A stretch of DNA of 64,000 bases from Streptococcus pneumoniae (GCA_040719455.1 JBFDTN010000001.1:310001-374000); one strand, 5' to 3'; shown: positions 9,056 to 19,381, counted from the stretch's first letter. Numbers and translations: made by a program. Notes: generated by a model from the letters alone, not told the origin.

Positions 9056-9098
9056 TTGACAAAATCTCAGCTTTGATATACAATTAAAAACGGTTACA
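9056..9098 (+). promoter_or_regulatory. Promoter and cre site of the beta-glucoside operon
   Basis: TTGACA (9056-9061), a 17-bp spacer and TACAAT (9079-9084) form a good sigma-A promoter. TAAAAACGGTTACA (9085-9098) matches the CcpA cre consensus at all but one fixed position (A for G at position 2), and sits where CcpA would block transcription. Confidence 0.75.
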
Positions 9099-9151
9099 AT
9101 GTTATTACGAGTGTAAGCATGACGTAGCTCAATCTTATAATATTATAAAAT

Positions 9152-9229
9152 GGATGTTATCGCATGATTGCGAGCAGGAACCTATTTATACGATGCTTTT
9201 TTGGCGTACGATAAATTAGGTTCCTTTTT
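9152..9229 (+). promoter_or_regulatory. Ribonucleic antiterminator (RAT) and overlapping terminator
   Basis: GGATGTTATCGCAT...GCAGGAACC (9152-9182) resembles the RAT sequence bound by LicT/BglG proteins. Its 3' end overlaps the left arm of a terminator: AGGAACCTATTTAT (9176-9189) pairs with ATAAATTAGGTTCCT (9211-9225, one bulged T), followed by T5. Binding of the antiterminator to the RAT hairpin would prevent the terminator from forming. It lies between the promoter and licT, so the whole operon including the regulator would be under this control. Confidence 0.88.
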
Positions 9230-9248
9230 GTTTTTAGGGAAACAATTT

Positions 9249-10088
9249 ATGATCATAAAACGAATTTTAAACCACAATGCAGTTATTGCAACGAATAAGA
9301 AAGAAGTCGATATTCTACTGTTTGGTAAGGGAATTGCCTTTGCCAAGAAGGTGGGCGATGAGGTTAATGTTGATAGTATTGAAAAAAGCTTCCTGTTAAA
9401 AAATAGGGACAATATGACGCGATTCACGGAGCTTTTTATCAATGTGCCGCTGGAGTTGGTCTATATCTGCGAAAAGATTATTAACCTCGGTAAGATAAAA
9501 TTAGGCAATAATTTTGATGAAATTATCTATATCAATCTGACAGATCATATTCAGTCAAGTATCGAACGTCATAAGGAAGGGATTGTGATTACCAATCCTC
9601 TCAAATGGGAAATTGCTAAATACTATCCTGAAGAATACAAGGTTGGGAAACAGGCCTTGGAGATTATCAAGAAAGATGCGAATATTGAGCTGGCAGAAGA
9701 TGAGGCAGCCTTTATTGCCCTTCATTTTGTCAATGCTAATCTTGAGAATAATTTTCAAGAGTCTTATAAAATAACCGAAATTATCATGAAGATTGAACAG
9801 ATTGTCAAAAATTTTTATGTGACAGAGTTTGATCAAGAATCAATCGAGTATTATCGGTTCATCACCCATATCAAGCTCTTTGCCCACCGTTTGCTAGCGC
9901 ATGAATATTATCAGGAAGATGACGATGATGATTTGCTGGCTCTGATGAGTAAAAAATATCCCAAAGAATATGAATGTGGGCAAGAAGTTGCTCACTATAT
10001 TCAGGATGAATATGACTATCGCTTGAGTTCAAGTGAATTACTGTATTTAACAGCCCATATACGTCGTCTAACAAAAAATCTATACTAA
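9249..10088 (+). CDS. licT: BglG/LicT-family transcriptional antiterminator
   Basis: A 279-residue protein. The N-terminal RNA-binding domain (MIIKRILNHNAV, about residues 1-55) is followed by two PTS regulation domains (PRD1 about 70-170, PRD2 about 175-278) with conserved histidines (DHIQSSIERH, ALHFVNA, THIKLFAHR, TAHIRR). It binds the RAT upstream when beta-glucosides are present and glucose is absent; PTS phosphorylation of the PRDs sets its activity. The longer frame starting at 9168 runs through the terminator hairpin, so ATG at 9249 is the start. It is first in an operon with bglP and bglA. Confidence 0.93.
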   Translation: MIIKRILNHNAVIATNKKEVDILLFGKGIAFAKKVGDEVNVDSIEKSFLLKNRDNMTRFTELFINVPLELVYICEKIINLGKIKLGNNFDEIIYINLTDHIQSSIERHKEGIVITNPLKWEIAKYYPEEYKVGKQALEIIKKDANIELAEDEAAFIALHFVNANLENNFQESYKITEIIMKIEQIVKNFYVTEFDQESIEYYRFITHIKLFAHRLLAHEYYQEDDDDDLLALMSKKYPKEYECGQEVAHYIQDEYDYRLSSSELLYLTAHIRRLTKNLY

Positions 10089-10104
10089 TTCTAAGGAGAA
10101 AGAG

Positions 10105-11949
10105 ATGAAATACAAAGAAACTGCCCAAGCTATTTTAAAGGCTGTTGGGGGAGAAGCTAATGTTGTCAGTGCAACCCACTGCGTGACCAGACTGCGCTTG
10201 GTTTTGAAAGATGAACAAGCCGTATCTGATGATGTTGTGAAAAACATTCCAAACGTGATTGGTGTCATGCGTAAGAATGGTCAATATCAGGTAATTTTAG
10301 GAAATGATGTTGCTAATTACTACCAAGCTTTTGCAAAGCTAGGACATTTTGGTGGAGAGGCGCAGCCTTCAACTGAGAAAAAAGGAAATGTTTTTGCTAC
10401 TATTATCGAATATATTGCAGGATCGATGACTCCTTTAATTCCAGCTATGTTGGGAGGAGGAATGCTAAAGGTTCTCGTTATTATCCTACCAATGCTGGGA
10501 TTATTGCCTGCTGATTCGCAGACCATTGCCTTTTTAAGCGTTTTTGGTGATGCGCCTTATTATTTCATGCCAATCTTTTTAGGATTTTCAGCCGCTAAAA
10601 AGCTACATGTGACACCGATTTTGGCCATGTCCGTCGCTGGGATTCTACTGCATCCAAACTTTGTCCAAATGGTGAACGACGGTAATCCTATGGCTCTCTT
10701 TGGAGCGCCTGTTACACCAGCTAACTATGGCTCGTCGGTTATTCCAATTCTCATCATGGTTTGGTTGATGAAGTATATTGAAACAGCGGTTAATAAAGTA
10801 GTTCCAGCCGTGACCAAAAGTTTCTTGCAGCCAACCATTGTCTTGTTTATCTCTGGTTTTATCGCTCTTGTTCTTGTTGGTCCTCTTGGAGTGATTGTCG
10901 GAGATGGTTTATCTAACCTTATTCAGCAAATGTACGGAGCAGCAGGTTGGTTGACTTTGGCAATTTTGGGAGCAATTATGCCATTTATCGTCATGACAGG
11001 AATGCACTGGGCTTTTGCACCGATTTTCCTAGCAGCATCTGTTGCAACACCTGATGTCTTGATCTTGCCAGCTATGCTCGGTGCCAACCTCGCTCAAGGG
11101 GCAGCATCTATGGCAGTAGCCCTAAAAAGTAAAAATCAAAATACCAAACAAATCGCTTTTGCAGCAGGATTTTCAGCGCTTTTAGCAGGAATTACGGAAC
11201 CAGCCCTCTACGGGGTAACCTTGAAATATAAGAAACCAATTTATGCAGCTATGATTGGTGGCGGTGTAGCAGGACTGTTTGCTGGAATCGTGGGCTTGCG
11301 TGCTTATCTCTTTGCAGTGCCGTCCTTGATTGCCTTGCCACAATTTATCAATGCGGACCAACCTGCTAATTTCACAAATGCCTTGATTGCGGCTGCACTC
11401 AGTATCACAATCAGTTTCGTACTTGCCTATATTTTAGGAATTGATGAAGAACCTCAAGTAACGAATTTAGAAAATGTCCCAACAGGTGCTTCAACGACTA
11501 AAAAGATTGTCTCACCATTGAAAGGAAAGGTCCTTCCACTTGAACAAGTAAACGATGAAACATTTGCAGGAAAATTGCTCGGTGAAGGTATTGCCATTGT
11601 GCCGTCAAATGGAACAGTTGTCTCTCCGATTAAGGGAGTGGTATCATCTGTCTTTCCAACCAAACATGCGATTGGTTTGATAAGCGAAGACGGAGTAGAA
11701 GTGTTGATTCATTTCGGTCTAGAGACGGTCAATCTCAAAGGAGAAGGCTTTACGAGCTTTGTGAAAGAAGGAGATAGTGTTCAGCAAGGAGATAAACTTC
11801 TCGAAGTGAATCTTGACGACCTTATCGAAAAGGGGTATGATGTAACAACACCGATTATCGTAACCAATACCCAAACTTTCCTGGATGTCTTGCCAATGAC
11901 GGATAAGACAGAAGTGGAAAAAGGTGACGATATACTAGCGATTTTATAA
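10105..11949 (+). CDS. bglP: Beta-glucoside PTS transporter, EIIBCA
   Basis: A 614-residue permease that imports and phosphorylates aryl-beta-glucosides. The IIB domain is N-terminal with its cysteine in SATHCVTRLR. IIC (about 105-450) has ten or so hydrophobic segments and GITEPALYGV. IIA is C-terminal (about 475-610) with the active histidine in VLIHFGLETV. The B-C-A domain order is that of BglP/BglF. It lies 16 bp after licT with AAGGAG before the ATG, and it feeds the phospho-beta-glucosidase next door. The IIB domain of such permeases also phosphorylates and inactivates its antiterminator when no substrate is available. Confidence 0.94.
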   Translation: MKYKETAQAILKAVGGEANVVSATHCVTRLRLVLKDEQAVSDDVVKNIPNVIGVMRKNGQYQVILGNDVANYYQAFAKLGHFGGEAQPSTEKKGNVFATIIEYIAGSMTPLIPAMLGGGMLKVLVIILPMLGLLPADSQTIAFLSVFGDAPYYFMPIFLGFSAAKKLHVTPILAMSVAGILLHPNFVQMVNDGNPMALFGAPVTPANYGSSVIPILIMVWLMKYIETAVNKVVPAVTKSFLQPTIVLFISGFIALVLVGPLGVIVGDGLSNLIQQMYGAAGWLTLAILGAIMPFIVMTGMHWAFAPIFLAASVATPDVLILPAMLGANLAQGAASMAVALKSKNQNTKQIAFAAGFSALLAGITEPALYGVTLKYKKPIYAAMIGGGVAGLFAGIVGLRAYLFAVPSLIALPQFINADQPANFTNALIAAALSITISFVLAYILGIDEEPQVTNLENVPTGASTTKKIVSPLKGKVLPLEQVNDETFAGKLLGEGIAIVPSNGTVVSPIKGVVSSVFPTKHAIGLISEDGVEVLIHFGLETVNLKGEGFTSFVKEGDSVQQGDKLLEVNLDDLIEKGYDVTTPIIVTNTQTFLDVLPMTDKTEVEKGDDILAIL

Positions 11950-11959
11950 AAGACTGTAG

Positions 11960-13381
<1,422 letters not shown>

Positions 13382-13382
13382 C

Positions 13383-13457
13383 ATATAGTTATGTTTTATT
13401 CTCCTTTATTATGTCGTTAACGCATCTTATCTAGTACTAAATAAAAACTAAATAAGC
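13383..13457. repeat. Short intergenic repeat, shorter copy 2
   Basis: It matches the copy at 8728-8841 through TTATTA..GTTAAC..TCTTA.CTAG and TACTAAAT..AAA.TAAATA but lacks about 37 internal bases. It lies between bglA and the duplicated terminator. Confidence 0.5.
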
Positions 13458-13464
13458 ACACTTT

Positions 13465-13494
13465 ACATCTATCACGAAAGTGGTAGATTTTTTG
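13465..13494 (+). terminator. Terminator of the beta-glucoside operon
   Basis: The same 9-bp stem (ATCTATCAC/GTGGTAGAT, GAAA loop, T6) as after brnQ, inside a 33-bp identical block. Confidence 0.92.
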
Positions 13495-13594
13495 TATTAT
13501 CTTATCAAATTCTAGTTTTTTCGCATTAAATTCTCTAGTTTTTAGAGAAAAATAGGACTATACTAAAGATACAAAATGATAAGGAGTGATGGCG

Positions 13595-14302
13595 ATGACC
13601 TCATTTGTATTTCTGATTTCGGTGTTTTTAGCGGGAATTTTATCCTTCTTCTCACCTTGTATTTTACCGCTTTTACCAGTCTATGTAGGCATTTTACTTG
13701 ATTCAGACGAACCAAGAACCGTGCGATTTTTAGGATTTGAGATTGCCTGGTATGGCATTGTGAAAACTCTCTTTTTCATCGCAGGTCTATCCATGGTTTT
13801 TATTACCTTAGGATATGGAGCAGGGTTTCTAGGAAATCTTCTCTATGCTGCTTGGTTCCGTTATCTCTTGGGGGCTATCGTCATTATTCTTGGGATTCAC
13901 CAAATGGGGATTATCAATATCTCTCAGCTGCAAAAGCAAAAGAGTGTGCAGTTCAAGCAGGATAAAAAGAGAAATGATTTTTATAACGCTTTCTTGCTAG
14001 GCTTGACCTTTAGCTTTGGTTGGACCCCTTGTATCGGTCCGGTCCTCAGTTCAGTCTTAGCGATTGCAGCTTCTGGTGGAAATGGGGCTTGGCAAGGTGC
14101 TGTTCTTATGTTGCTCTACACACTTGGCTTAGCGATTCCTTTCTTGCTTGTTGCCTTGGCGTCATCTTTTGTATTGCGTTATTTTAGCAAAATCAAGCCT
14201 TATATGGGGACGCTTAAAAAAATCGGTGGATTCATCATTATCTTGATGGGGATTCTCCTCATGCTTGGTAATCTCAATATTTTTGCACAAATTTTTGGAT
14301 AA
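13595..14302 (+). CDS. ccdA: CcdA-type thiol-disulfide membrane transporter
   Basis: A 235-residue polytopic protein with about six membrane helices. It passes electrons from cytoplasmic thioredoxin to thioredoxin-like proteins outside the membrane. The redox cysteines are in SFFSPCILPLLPVY (helix 1) and GWTPCIGPVL (helix 4), the two hallmark CcdA/DsbD-beta motifs. ATG at 13595 is preferred because AAGGAG ends 8 bases upstream; GTG 13586 and ATG 13589 overlap the ribosome site. It heads the operon with the lipoproteins and MsrAB, the same arrangement as pneumococcal ccdA1-etrx1-msrAB2. Confidence 0.92.
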   Translation: MTSFVFLISVFLAGILSFFSPCILPLLPVYVGILLDSDEPRTVRFLGFEIAWYGIVKTLFFIAGLSMVFITLGYGAGFLGNLLYAAWFRYLLGAIVIILGIHQMGIINISQLQKQKSVQFKQDKKRNDFYNAFLLGLTFSFGWTPCIGPVLSSVLAIAASGGNGAWQGAVLMLLYTLGLAIPFLLVALASSFVLRYFSKIKPYMGTLKKIGGFIIILMGILLMLGNLNIFAQIFG

Positions 14303-14326
14303 TCTATTTATAAAAGGAGAAATCTC

Positions 14327-14716
14327 ATGAAAACAAAGACTTTACTAATGGCTAGCTTACTGTCTCTTGGTCTTTTAACCGCTTGCTCGACTCAAAAGAC
14401 GGATGATATGAGAAAGTCAGATGACAGCTCTATGATGAAAAAAGAAGACAAAATGTCTGATGACAAGAAAATGAGTGATGATAAGATGTCTGATAAGGAC
14501 AATATGAAAAAAGACGACATAAAAGATAAGATGTCTGATGAAAAGTCCATGAAAGAGGACAAAATGTCTGACAAAGACGGTATGAAGGATGATATGAAAG
14601 ACAACATGTCTGATGAGAAATCCATGTCCGATGATGAGATGAAAGACGAAGAGAACATGTCTGATGAGATGAAAGACGAAGAGAACATGTCTGATGAGAT
14701 GAAAGATGAAAACTAG
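14327..14716 (+). CDS. Methionine-rich low-complexity lipoprotein
   Basis: A 129-residue lipoprotein precursor: a hydrophobic signal and lipobox LLTAC with the lipidated cysteine at position 20. The mature part of about 110 residues is built almost only of Met, Asp, Lys, Glu and Ser in repeats such as KMSDDK, MSDEKSM and EENMSDEM. I count 19 methionines in the mature chain (about 17%) and no Phe, Tyr or Trp. No folded domain is visible. It is encoded between ccdA and a TlpA-like lipoprotein, two genes before msrAB. I infer a surface methionine pool that absorbs oxidants and is recycled by MsrAB; metal binding is an alternative. Met-Lys-Asp repeat proteins (MxKDx type) are known from proteobacteria without a settled function. 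Confidence 0.85.
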   Translation: MKTKTLLMASLLSLGLLTACSTQKTDDMRKSDDSSMMKKEDKMSDDKKMSDDKMSDKDNMKKDDIKDKMSDEKSMKEDKMSDKDGMKDDMKDNMSDEKSMSDDEMKDEENMSDEMKDEENMSDEMKDEN

Positions 14717-14726
14717 GAGGATGAAG

Positions 14727-15353
14727 ATGAAAAAACGTAGTTTATTCATAACAGGTCTTGCTTGCTTAGGGATTTTAACGGCTTGTTCGACTCAAGCAGC
14801 AGAAGACAGTAAAAAAACAGATGACAGCTCCATGATGAAAAAAGAGAACAAGATGTCTGATGATAAGAAAATGAGTGACGATAAAATGACTGAAAAAGAC
14901 AGTGTGAAAGGAGAGGCTATGAATGATGGCAAACCGGCACCAGACTTTAGCTTAGAAGGTGTGGATGGAAAAACTTATAAACTCTCTGATTTCAAAGGTA
15001 AAAAGGTCTATTTGAAATTCTGGGCTTCTTGGTGTTCGATTTGTTTATCAACTCTAAGAGATACTGATGATTTGGCGAAGATGGCTGAAAATGAAGATTA
15101 TGTCATTTTAACAGTCGTATCTCCCGATCACATGGGTGAAAAATCAACCGAAGATTTCAAAGAATGGTACAAGGGCTTGGATTACAAACACATGCCAGTC
15201 CTCATTGACCCAAGTGGTAAATTGCTAGAAGAATACGGTGTTCGTGCTTATCCAACCTCAGCCTTTATCGGTAGTGATGGCGTCTTGGTAGAAGTCCATC
15301 CAGGCTTTATGGACAAGGCAGGCATTGAAAGTAAATTGAAAGAAATCAAATAG
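14727..15353 (+). CDS. TlpA-like thioredoxin-fold lipoprotein (Etrx1-type)
   Basis: A 208-residue surface lipoprotein with lipobox LTAC, then a short methionine-rich linker (SSMMKKENKMSDDKKM) resembling the preceding protein, then a TlpA/AhpC-TSA domain (about residues 68-205). The redox motif is WASWCSIC and the cis-proline loop is RAYPTSAF. In pneumococcus the protein with this motif takes electrons from CcdA and reduces the surface methionine sulfoxide reductase. ATG at 14727 has AGGAGG 6 bases upstream, better than 14706 or 14721. It begins 10 bases after the Met-rich gene; shared N-terminal sequence indicates that one arose partly from the other. Confidence 0.92.
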   Translation: MKKRSLFITGLACLGILTACSTQAAEDSKKTDDSSMMKKENKMSDDKKMSDDKMTEKDSVKGEAMNDGKPAPDFSLEGVDGKTYKLSDFKGKKVYLKFWASWCSICLSTLRDTDDLAKMAENEDYVILTVVSPDHMGEKSTEDFKEWYKGLDYKHMPVLIDPSGKLLEEYGVRAYPTSAFIGSDGVLVEVHPGFMDKAGIESKLKEIK

Positions 15354-15363
15354 GAGGTGACCT

Positions 15364-16476
15364 ATGGAAGGTAAAATGAGATTGTTCTTAGTCATTGGAG
15401 CTATTTGCTTGGTGCTAGGATTGATGATCTTTGGAGCTTATCGCAACCAATCACCTTCTGCCACTGCCCAAATCAAGGAGGCGGCGGTGAGCCAAGTCAA
15501 TCCAGTAGCAGAAAAAAAGGAGAAGAAAACCATGAAAGAAGATCTTCGTGAAATCTATCTTGCTGGCGGTTGTTTCTGGGGCGTAGAAGAATACTTCTCA
15601 CGCGTTCAAGGAGTGACAGATGCTGTTTCTGGCTATGCTAATGGTAAAGGAAGTACGACCAAGTATGAATTGGTCAGCCAGACAGGCCATGCGGAAACCG
15701 TCAAAGTGACTTATGATAAAAATCAAGTATCGTTGCGGGATTTACTGCTTCATTACTTCCGCATCATTGACCCGACCAGTGTTAATAAACAGGGAAATGA
15801 CCGTGGAACTCAGTATCGTACAGGAGTTTACTACACAGACAAGGAAGACTCCGCTGTGATTGAGCAAGTCTTTGATGAGCAGTCTAAGAAATTGGACAAA
15901 CCGCTTGCTGTTGAAAAAGGTGCCTTGGAAAACTTCATTGAAGCAGAAGAATACCACCAAGACTACCTCAAGAAAAATCCGAATGGCTACTGCCATATCA
16001 ATGTCAACCAAGCTAGCTATCCTGTCATCGATGAAAGTTTGTACCACAAACCAAGCGATGAAGAAATCAAGAAAATGTTGACCGCAGAAGAGTATGCAGT
16101 CACTCAAAAAAATGATACGGAGCGTGCTTTCTCAAACCGATACTGGGATCAATTTGAAGACGGTCTTTATGTAGATATCGTGACTGGTGAACCTCTATTT
16201 TCTTCAAAAGATAAGTATGAATCTGGTTGCGGCTGGCCAAGTTTCACACGTCCAATCAGCCCAGATGTCGCAACCTATAAAGATGATACCAGCTTTAACA
16301 TGGTGCGCACTGAGGTCAGAAGTCGTGTCGGAGATTCCCATCTAGGTCATGTCTTTACAGATGGTCCGAAAGACAAGGGAGGTCTTCGCTACTGTATCAA
16401 TAGCCTTTCTATCAAGTTTATTCCAAAAGCAGAAATGGAAAGTCAAGGATACGGCTACCTCTTAGACTATGTTTAA
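15364..16476 (+). CDS. msrAB: Membrane-anchored bifunctional methionine sulfoxide reductase
   Basis: A 370-residue fusion. An N-terminal membrane anchor (about residues 6-25) places the enzyme outside the membrane. The MsrA domain (about 60-210) has catalytic Cys in [13 protein letters not shown] and reduces S-sulfoxides. The MsrB domain (about 225-365) has catalytic Cys in [11 protein letters not shown] and reduces R-sulfoxides. The zinc cysteines of many MsrB proteins are absent, which is common in streptococcal fusions. It lies 10 bases after the TlpA-like gene with GGAGG before the start, and it repairs oxidised surface methionine with electrons from CcdA and the thioredoxin lipoprotein. 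Confidence 0.95.
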   Translation: MEGKMRLFLVIGAICLVLGLMIFGAYRNQSPSATAQIKEAAVSQVNPVAEKKEKKTMKEDLREIYLAGGCFWGVEEYFSRVQGVTDAVSGYANGKGSTTKYELVSQTGHAETVKVTYDKNQVSLRDLLLHYFRIIDPTSVNKQGNDRGTQYRTGVYYTDKEDSAVIEQVFDEQSKKLDKPLAVEKGALENFIEAEEYHQDYLKKNPNGYCHINVNQASYPVIDESLYHKPSDEEIKKMLTAEEYAVTQKNDTERAFSNRYWDQFEDGLYVDIVTGEPLFSSKDKYESGCGWPSFTRPISPDVATYKDDTSFNMVRTEVRSRVGDSHLGHVFTDGPKDKGGLRYCINSLSIKFIPKAEMESQGYGYLLDYV

Positions 16477-16498
16477 GAGTTGCAAAATAGCATACAAT

Positions 16499-16524
16499 AG
16501 GGTGAGGTTGAACCTCGCCTTATT
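16499..16524 (+). terminator. Probable terminator of the redox operon
   Basis: GGTGAGGTT (16501-16509) pairs with AACCTCGCC (16511-16519) and is followed by TTATTT. The very small loop and broken T tail lower confidence. A -10-like TGCTATACT (ending 16543) follows and may start the two-component operon. Confidence 0.55.
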
Positions 16525-16572
16525 TGCTTGAGTTTGCTATACTAGAGAGAGGATGTAAGATAGGAGTGTGCG

Positions 16573-17307
16573 ATGTATAAACTCATGATTGTAGAGGATG
16601 AATACCTTGTTCGGCAGGGAATTTCTTCCTTGCTTGATTTTGAAAAGTTAGGGATGATGGTCTTGGCAGAAGCTGAAAATGGCTTAGCGGCTTGGGAATT
16701 GTTTCAGAAAGAGCAGGCAGATATTCTCTTGACCGACATCAACATGCCTCATATGAATGGTATTCGCTTGGCGCAGCTGGTCAAGGAGCATTATCCAGAG
16801 ACCCATATCGTTTTTTTGACGGGTTATGATGATTTTGATTATGCGCTCTCGGCTGTTAAGTTAGGTGCAGATGACTATCTCCTCAAGCCCTTTTCTAAAG
16901 CGGATGTGGAGGAGATGTTGCTTAAAGTCAAGGACAAACTAGATCGAGAAGAAAAGCGCCAGCAGATTAGTGATTTAGTCCAGCAAAGTGAGGAATCAAG
17001 TCTCGCGCAACTCATTCAAGAACGCTTGGCAGACCAAGATTTGTCCCTCAAATCGCTGGCTCAGAACTTGGGTTTTAGCCCTTCTCACCTCAGCGTTGTT
17101 TTGAAAAAAGAGCTAGGCATGCCCTTTCAAGATTACCTCATTCAAGAGCGGATGAAAAAGGCCAAACTCTTGCTCTTGACGACGGAGTTGAAGATTTATG
17201 AAATAGCAGAGCAGGTAGGCTTTGAAGATATGAATTATTTTTCTCAGCGTTTCAAGCAGGTTGTGGGGGTAACACCACGCCAATTTAAAAAAGGAGAACA
17301 AGGATGA
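16573..17307 (+). CDS. Response regulator, YesN type (REC plus AraC DNA-binding domain)
   Basis: A 244-residue regulator. The receiver domain (about 1-120) has the acidic pair in VEDEYL, the phosphorylated Asp in LLTDINMP and the lysine in DDYLLKPF. The C-terminal part (about 145-240) has two AraC-type helix-turn-helix motifs (LSLKSLAQNLGFSPSHLSVV and IYEIAEQVGFEDMNYFSQRF) and the closing signature VGVTPRQFKKG. Its stop overlaps the kinase start by 4 bases. Position after msrAB matches pneumococcal TCS09, which lies between msrAB2 and zmpB. Targets are unknown here; no metalloprotease gene is adjacent. Confidence 0.92.
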   Translation: MYKLMIVEDEYLVRQGISSLLDFEKLGMMVLAEAENGLAAWELFQKEQADILLTDINMPHMNGIRLAQLVKEHYPETHIVFLTGYDDFDYALSAVKLGADDYLLKPFSKADVEEMLLKVKDKLDREEKRQQISDLVQQSEESSLAQLIQERLADQDLSLKSLAQNLGFSPSHLSVVLKKELGMPFQDYLIQERMKKAKLLLLTTELKIYEIAEQVGFEDMNYFSQRFKQVVGVTPRQFKKGEQG

Positions 17308-19013
17308 AACGCTATTCTCTGTTTGTCCAGTTAGTCGTCTATGTGGCGGTCACGATGCTATTTCTTCTTGGAATTGTCGGTGCGGTTTATTATCATACTA
17401 GCTCAAGTGTGATCCGAGACACGACTGAGCAAAGTACGCAAAATACCATTTCCCAAAGTGGGCAATTCGTCCAGTCCTATTTGGAAAAACTAAAAGAAAC
17501 AACCAGCAGCCTTGCAGGAAATGACTTGGTCAAGCTCTACGCAGAAGACTCCACTGCTCAACATGAGGAGAATTTGCGCAAGTTGTTTGATACCATTTTA
17601 TCCACTGACCGAGATTTGATTTCAGCTGTCCTTGTCACAAAATTGGGTCACTTGGTGTCAACGGATGAGGCGGTCAGTATGAAGACCTCTAGCGATATGA
17701 TGAAGGAAGCCTGGTACCAAGCAGCCATTCATGAACACGCCATGCCTGTCCTGACTCCCGCACGCCAGAACTTATCCGAATCAAGCGACAAGTGGGTCGT
17801 TTCTATCACCCAAGAAGTGGTGGATGAAAAGGGAGAGAATCTGGCTGTCGTCCGCCTTGATATTGCCTACGATACCCTATCACGCTACTTAGATAGTCTG
17901 CAACTGGGGGAAGATGGCTTTACCTTTATCATCAATAGCAACCATGAATTTGTCTATCATCCAGAAAAGAGTGTCTATTCATCTAGTCAAGAGATGAAAG
18001 CCTTAGAGCCATATATTGAAGCGCAGAATGGTTACGTCAATCAAGGATCTGTCTATGTCTATCAGTACCAGATTCCTCAGAGCGATTGGGTGATGATAGG
18101 GGTAGCTTCGATGGAAAATCTCCACGAATTGCAACGTAAAATCATGATGTCTTTTGTAGGGACAGGACTGGTAGTGCTCGTCATCTGTCTCTTGGGAATT
18201 TGGTTCATCCTGCGCCACTGGATTAGACCCTTGCGGGATTTGCAGGAAACGATTTTGGAGATTGGAAATGGCAATGCGAGCCTTCGTGCCAAAGAAGAAG
18301 GAGCGCCTGAATTGGTGGACTTGGCGCAGCAATTTAACCGCATGCTAGATCAGGTAGATAAACTGATGCTTGCCGTCAAGGAAGAAGAGCAAAATGTCCG
18401 TAAATACGAGCTTCAAGCCCTCTCTAGTCAAATCAATCCTCACTTCCTTTACAATACCTTAGACACCATCGTTTGGATGGCGGAGTTTAACAATAGTGAG
18501 AAAGTGGTGGACGTGACCAAGTCGCTTGCCAAGTATTTTCGCTTGGCGCTCAATCAGGGAAATGAGCAGATTGCTTTGAAAGATGAGATTGACCACGTTC
18601 GCCAGTACCTCTTTATCCAGAAGCAGCGCTACGGGGACAAGCTGACCTACGAAATTGAAGAAGATGCGCGTTTTGATGACTTTCAACTGCCCAAGCTCGT
18701 CTTGCAGCCCTTGGTTGAAAATGCCATTTACCATGGGATTAAAGAAATCAAAGGTCAGGGCTTGGTGCGCGTGTCAGTCAAGGAAGAAGGAGAGTCACTT
18801 GTTGTGTCGATTTCAGACAATGGGCGCGGTTTTATCGCTCATGATACGACAGAAAATCTCTTGGTCAGGCTAGGTGGTGTTGGTCTGAAAAACGTGGATC
18901 AGCGTTTGCATTTGCAGTTTGGAGATAATTACCGGATGGATATTGATTCCAAACAAGGTAGCTACACGAGGATTTCCCTATATTTTCCACTGTCTAGCAA
19001 ACAGATTGATTGA
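17304..19013 (+). CDS. Sensor histidine kinase, YesM type
   Basis: A 569-residue membrane sensor. The first helix is about residues 10-30, an extracellular dCache-like sensing domain covers about 35-275, the second helix is about 285-310 and a HAMP linker follows. The His_kinase domain has the phospho-accepting histidine in SSQINPHFLYNTLD, and the ATPase has the N box LQPLVENAIYHGI and G box DNGRGF. This class often senses sugars or surface signals, but the ligand cannot be read from sequence. It forms a coupled pair with the preceding regulator. Confidence 0.92.
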   Translation: MKRYSLFVQLVVYVAVTMLFLLGIVGAVYYHTSSSVIRDTTEQSTQNTISQSGQFVQSYLEKLKETTSSLAGNDLVKLYAEDSTAQHEENLRKLFDTILSTDRDLISAVLVTKLGHLVSTDEAVSMKTSSDMMKEAWYQAAIHEHAMPVLTPARQNLSESSDKWVVSITQEVVDEKGENLAVVRLDIAYDTLSRYLDSLQLGEDGFTFIINSNHEFVYHPEKSVYSSSQEMKALEPYIEAQNGYVNQGSVYVYQYQIPQSDWVMIGVASMENLHELQRKIMMSFVGTGLVVLVICLLGIWFILRHWIRPLRDLQETILEIGNGNASLRAKEEGAPELVDLAQQFNRMLDQVDKLMLAVKEEEQNVRKYELQALSSQINPHFLYNTLDTIVWMAEFNNSEKVVDVTKSLAKYFRLALNQGNEQIALKDEIDHVRQYLFIQKQRYGDKLTYEIEEDARFDDFQLPKLVLQPLVENAIYHGIKEIKGQGLVRVSVKEEGESLVVSISDNGRGFIAHDTTENLLVRLGGVGLKNVDQRLHLQFGDNYRMDIDSKQGSYTRISLYFPLSSKQID

Positions 19014-19067
19014 GAAATAGAACCTTTTATGTTATCATAAGGATAGAAAGAAAAGGAGGACGAAGAT

Positions 19068-19289
19068 ATGTCTTTAAACTTAGATGAATTAGCAGGCGGA
19101 TTGAAAGAACAAGCTGGCAAATTGGTTGGCGATAAGAAAACAGAAGTCGAAGGAGCTGTTGAAAAAGTTGCAGCCGAGGCTAAAGAACTAGCAGAAGATG
19201 CAACAGAAAAAGCAAAAGGCTTGGTTGAGGATGCTAAAGGTGCCGTAGAAGGCGCAGTTGAAGGTCTTAAAAACGTCTTTGGCAAATAA
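19068..19289 (+). CDS. Small CsbD-like stress protein
   Basis: A 73-residue, Ala/Glu/Lys-rich protein that should be almost fully helical, with LAGGLKEQAGKLVGDKK near the start and heptad- or 11-mer-like repeats (VEGAVEKVAAEAKELAEDAT). It resembles CsbD/YjbJ general-stress proteins and LEA-like chains. GGAGG precedes ATG by 9 bases and a terminator follows, so it forms its own small unit. Role is unknown; a protective or membrane-edge function is possible. The same kind of Gly/Lys/Val repeat occurs at the N-terminus of the broken gene at 59303. Confidence 0.8.
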   Translation: MSLNLDELAGGLKEQAGKLVGDKKTEVEGAVEKVAAEAKELAEDATEKAKGLVEDAKGAVEGAVEGLKNVFGK

Positions 19290-19298
19290 AAAATAGCA

Positions 19299-19322
19299 AA
19301 CATCTCGTAAGAGATGTTTTTT
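19299..19322 (+). terminator. Terminator of the CsbD-like gene
   Basis: ACATCTC/GAGATGT stem around GTAA with T6. Confidence 0.88.
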
Positions 19323-19381
19323 GATAATAGAAGCTTCCCAATAGACTTGTAATTATGCTTAATTGGTGGTACAATAAACGA

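Noticed and set aside
14392..14749. Two long minus-strand open frames opposite the Met-rich lipoprotein
   Set aside because: They are by-products of low-complexity GAT/AAA/ATG codons; they lack ribosome sites and plausible protein composition.
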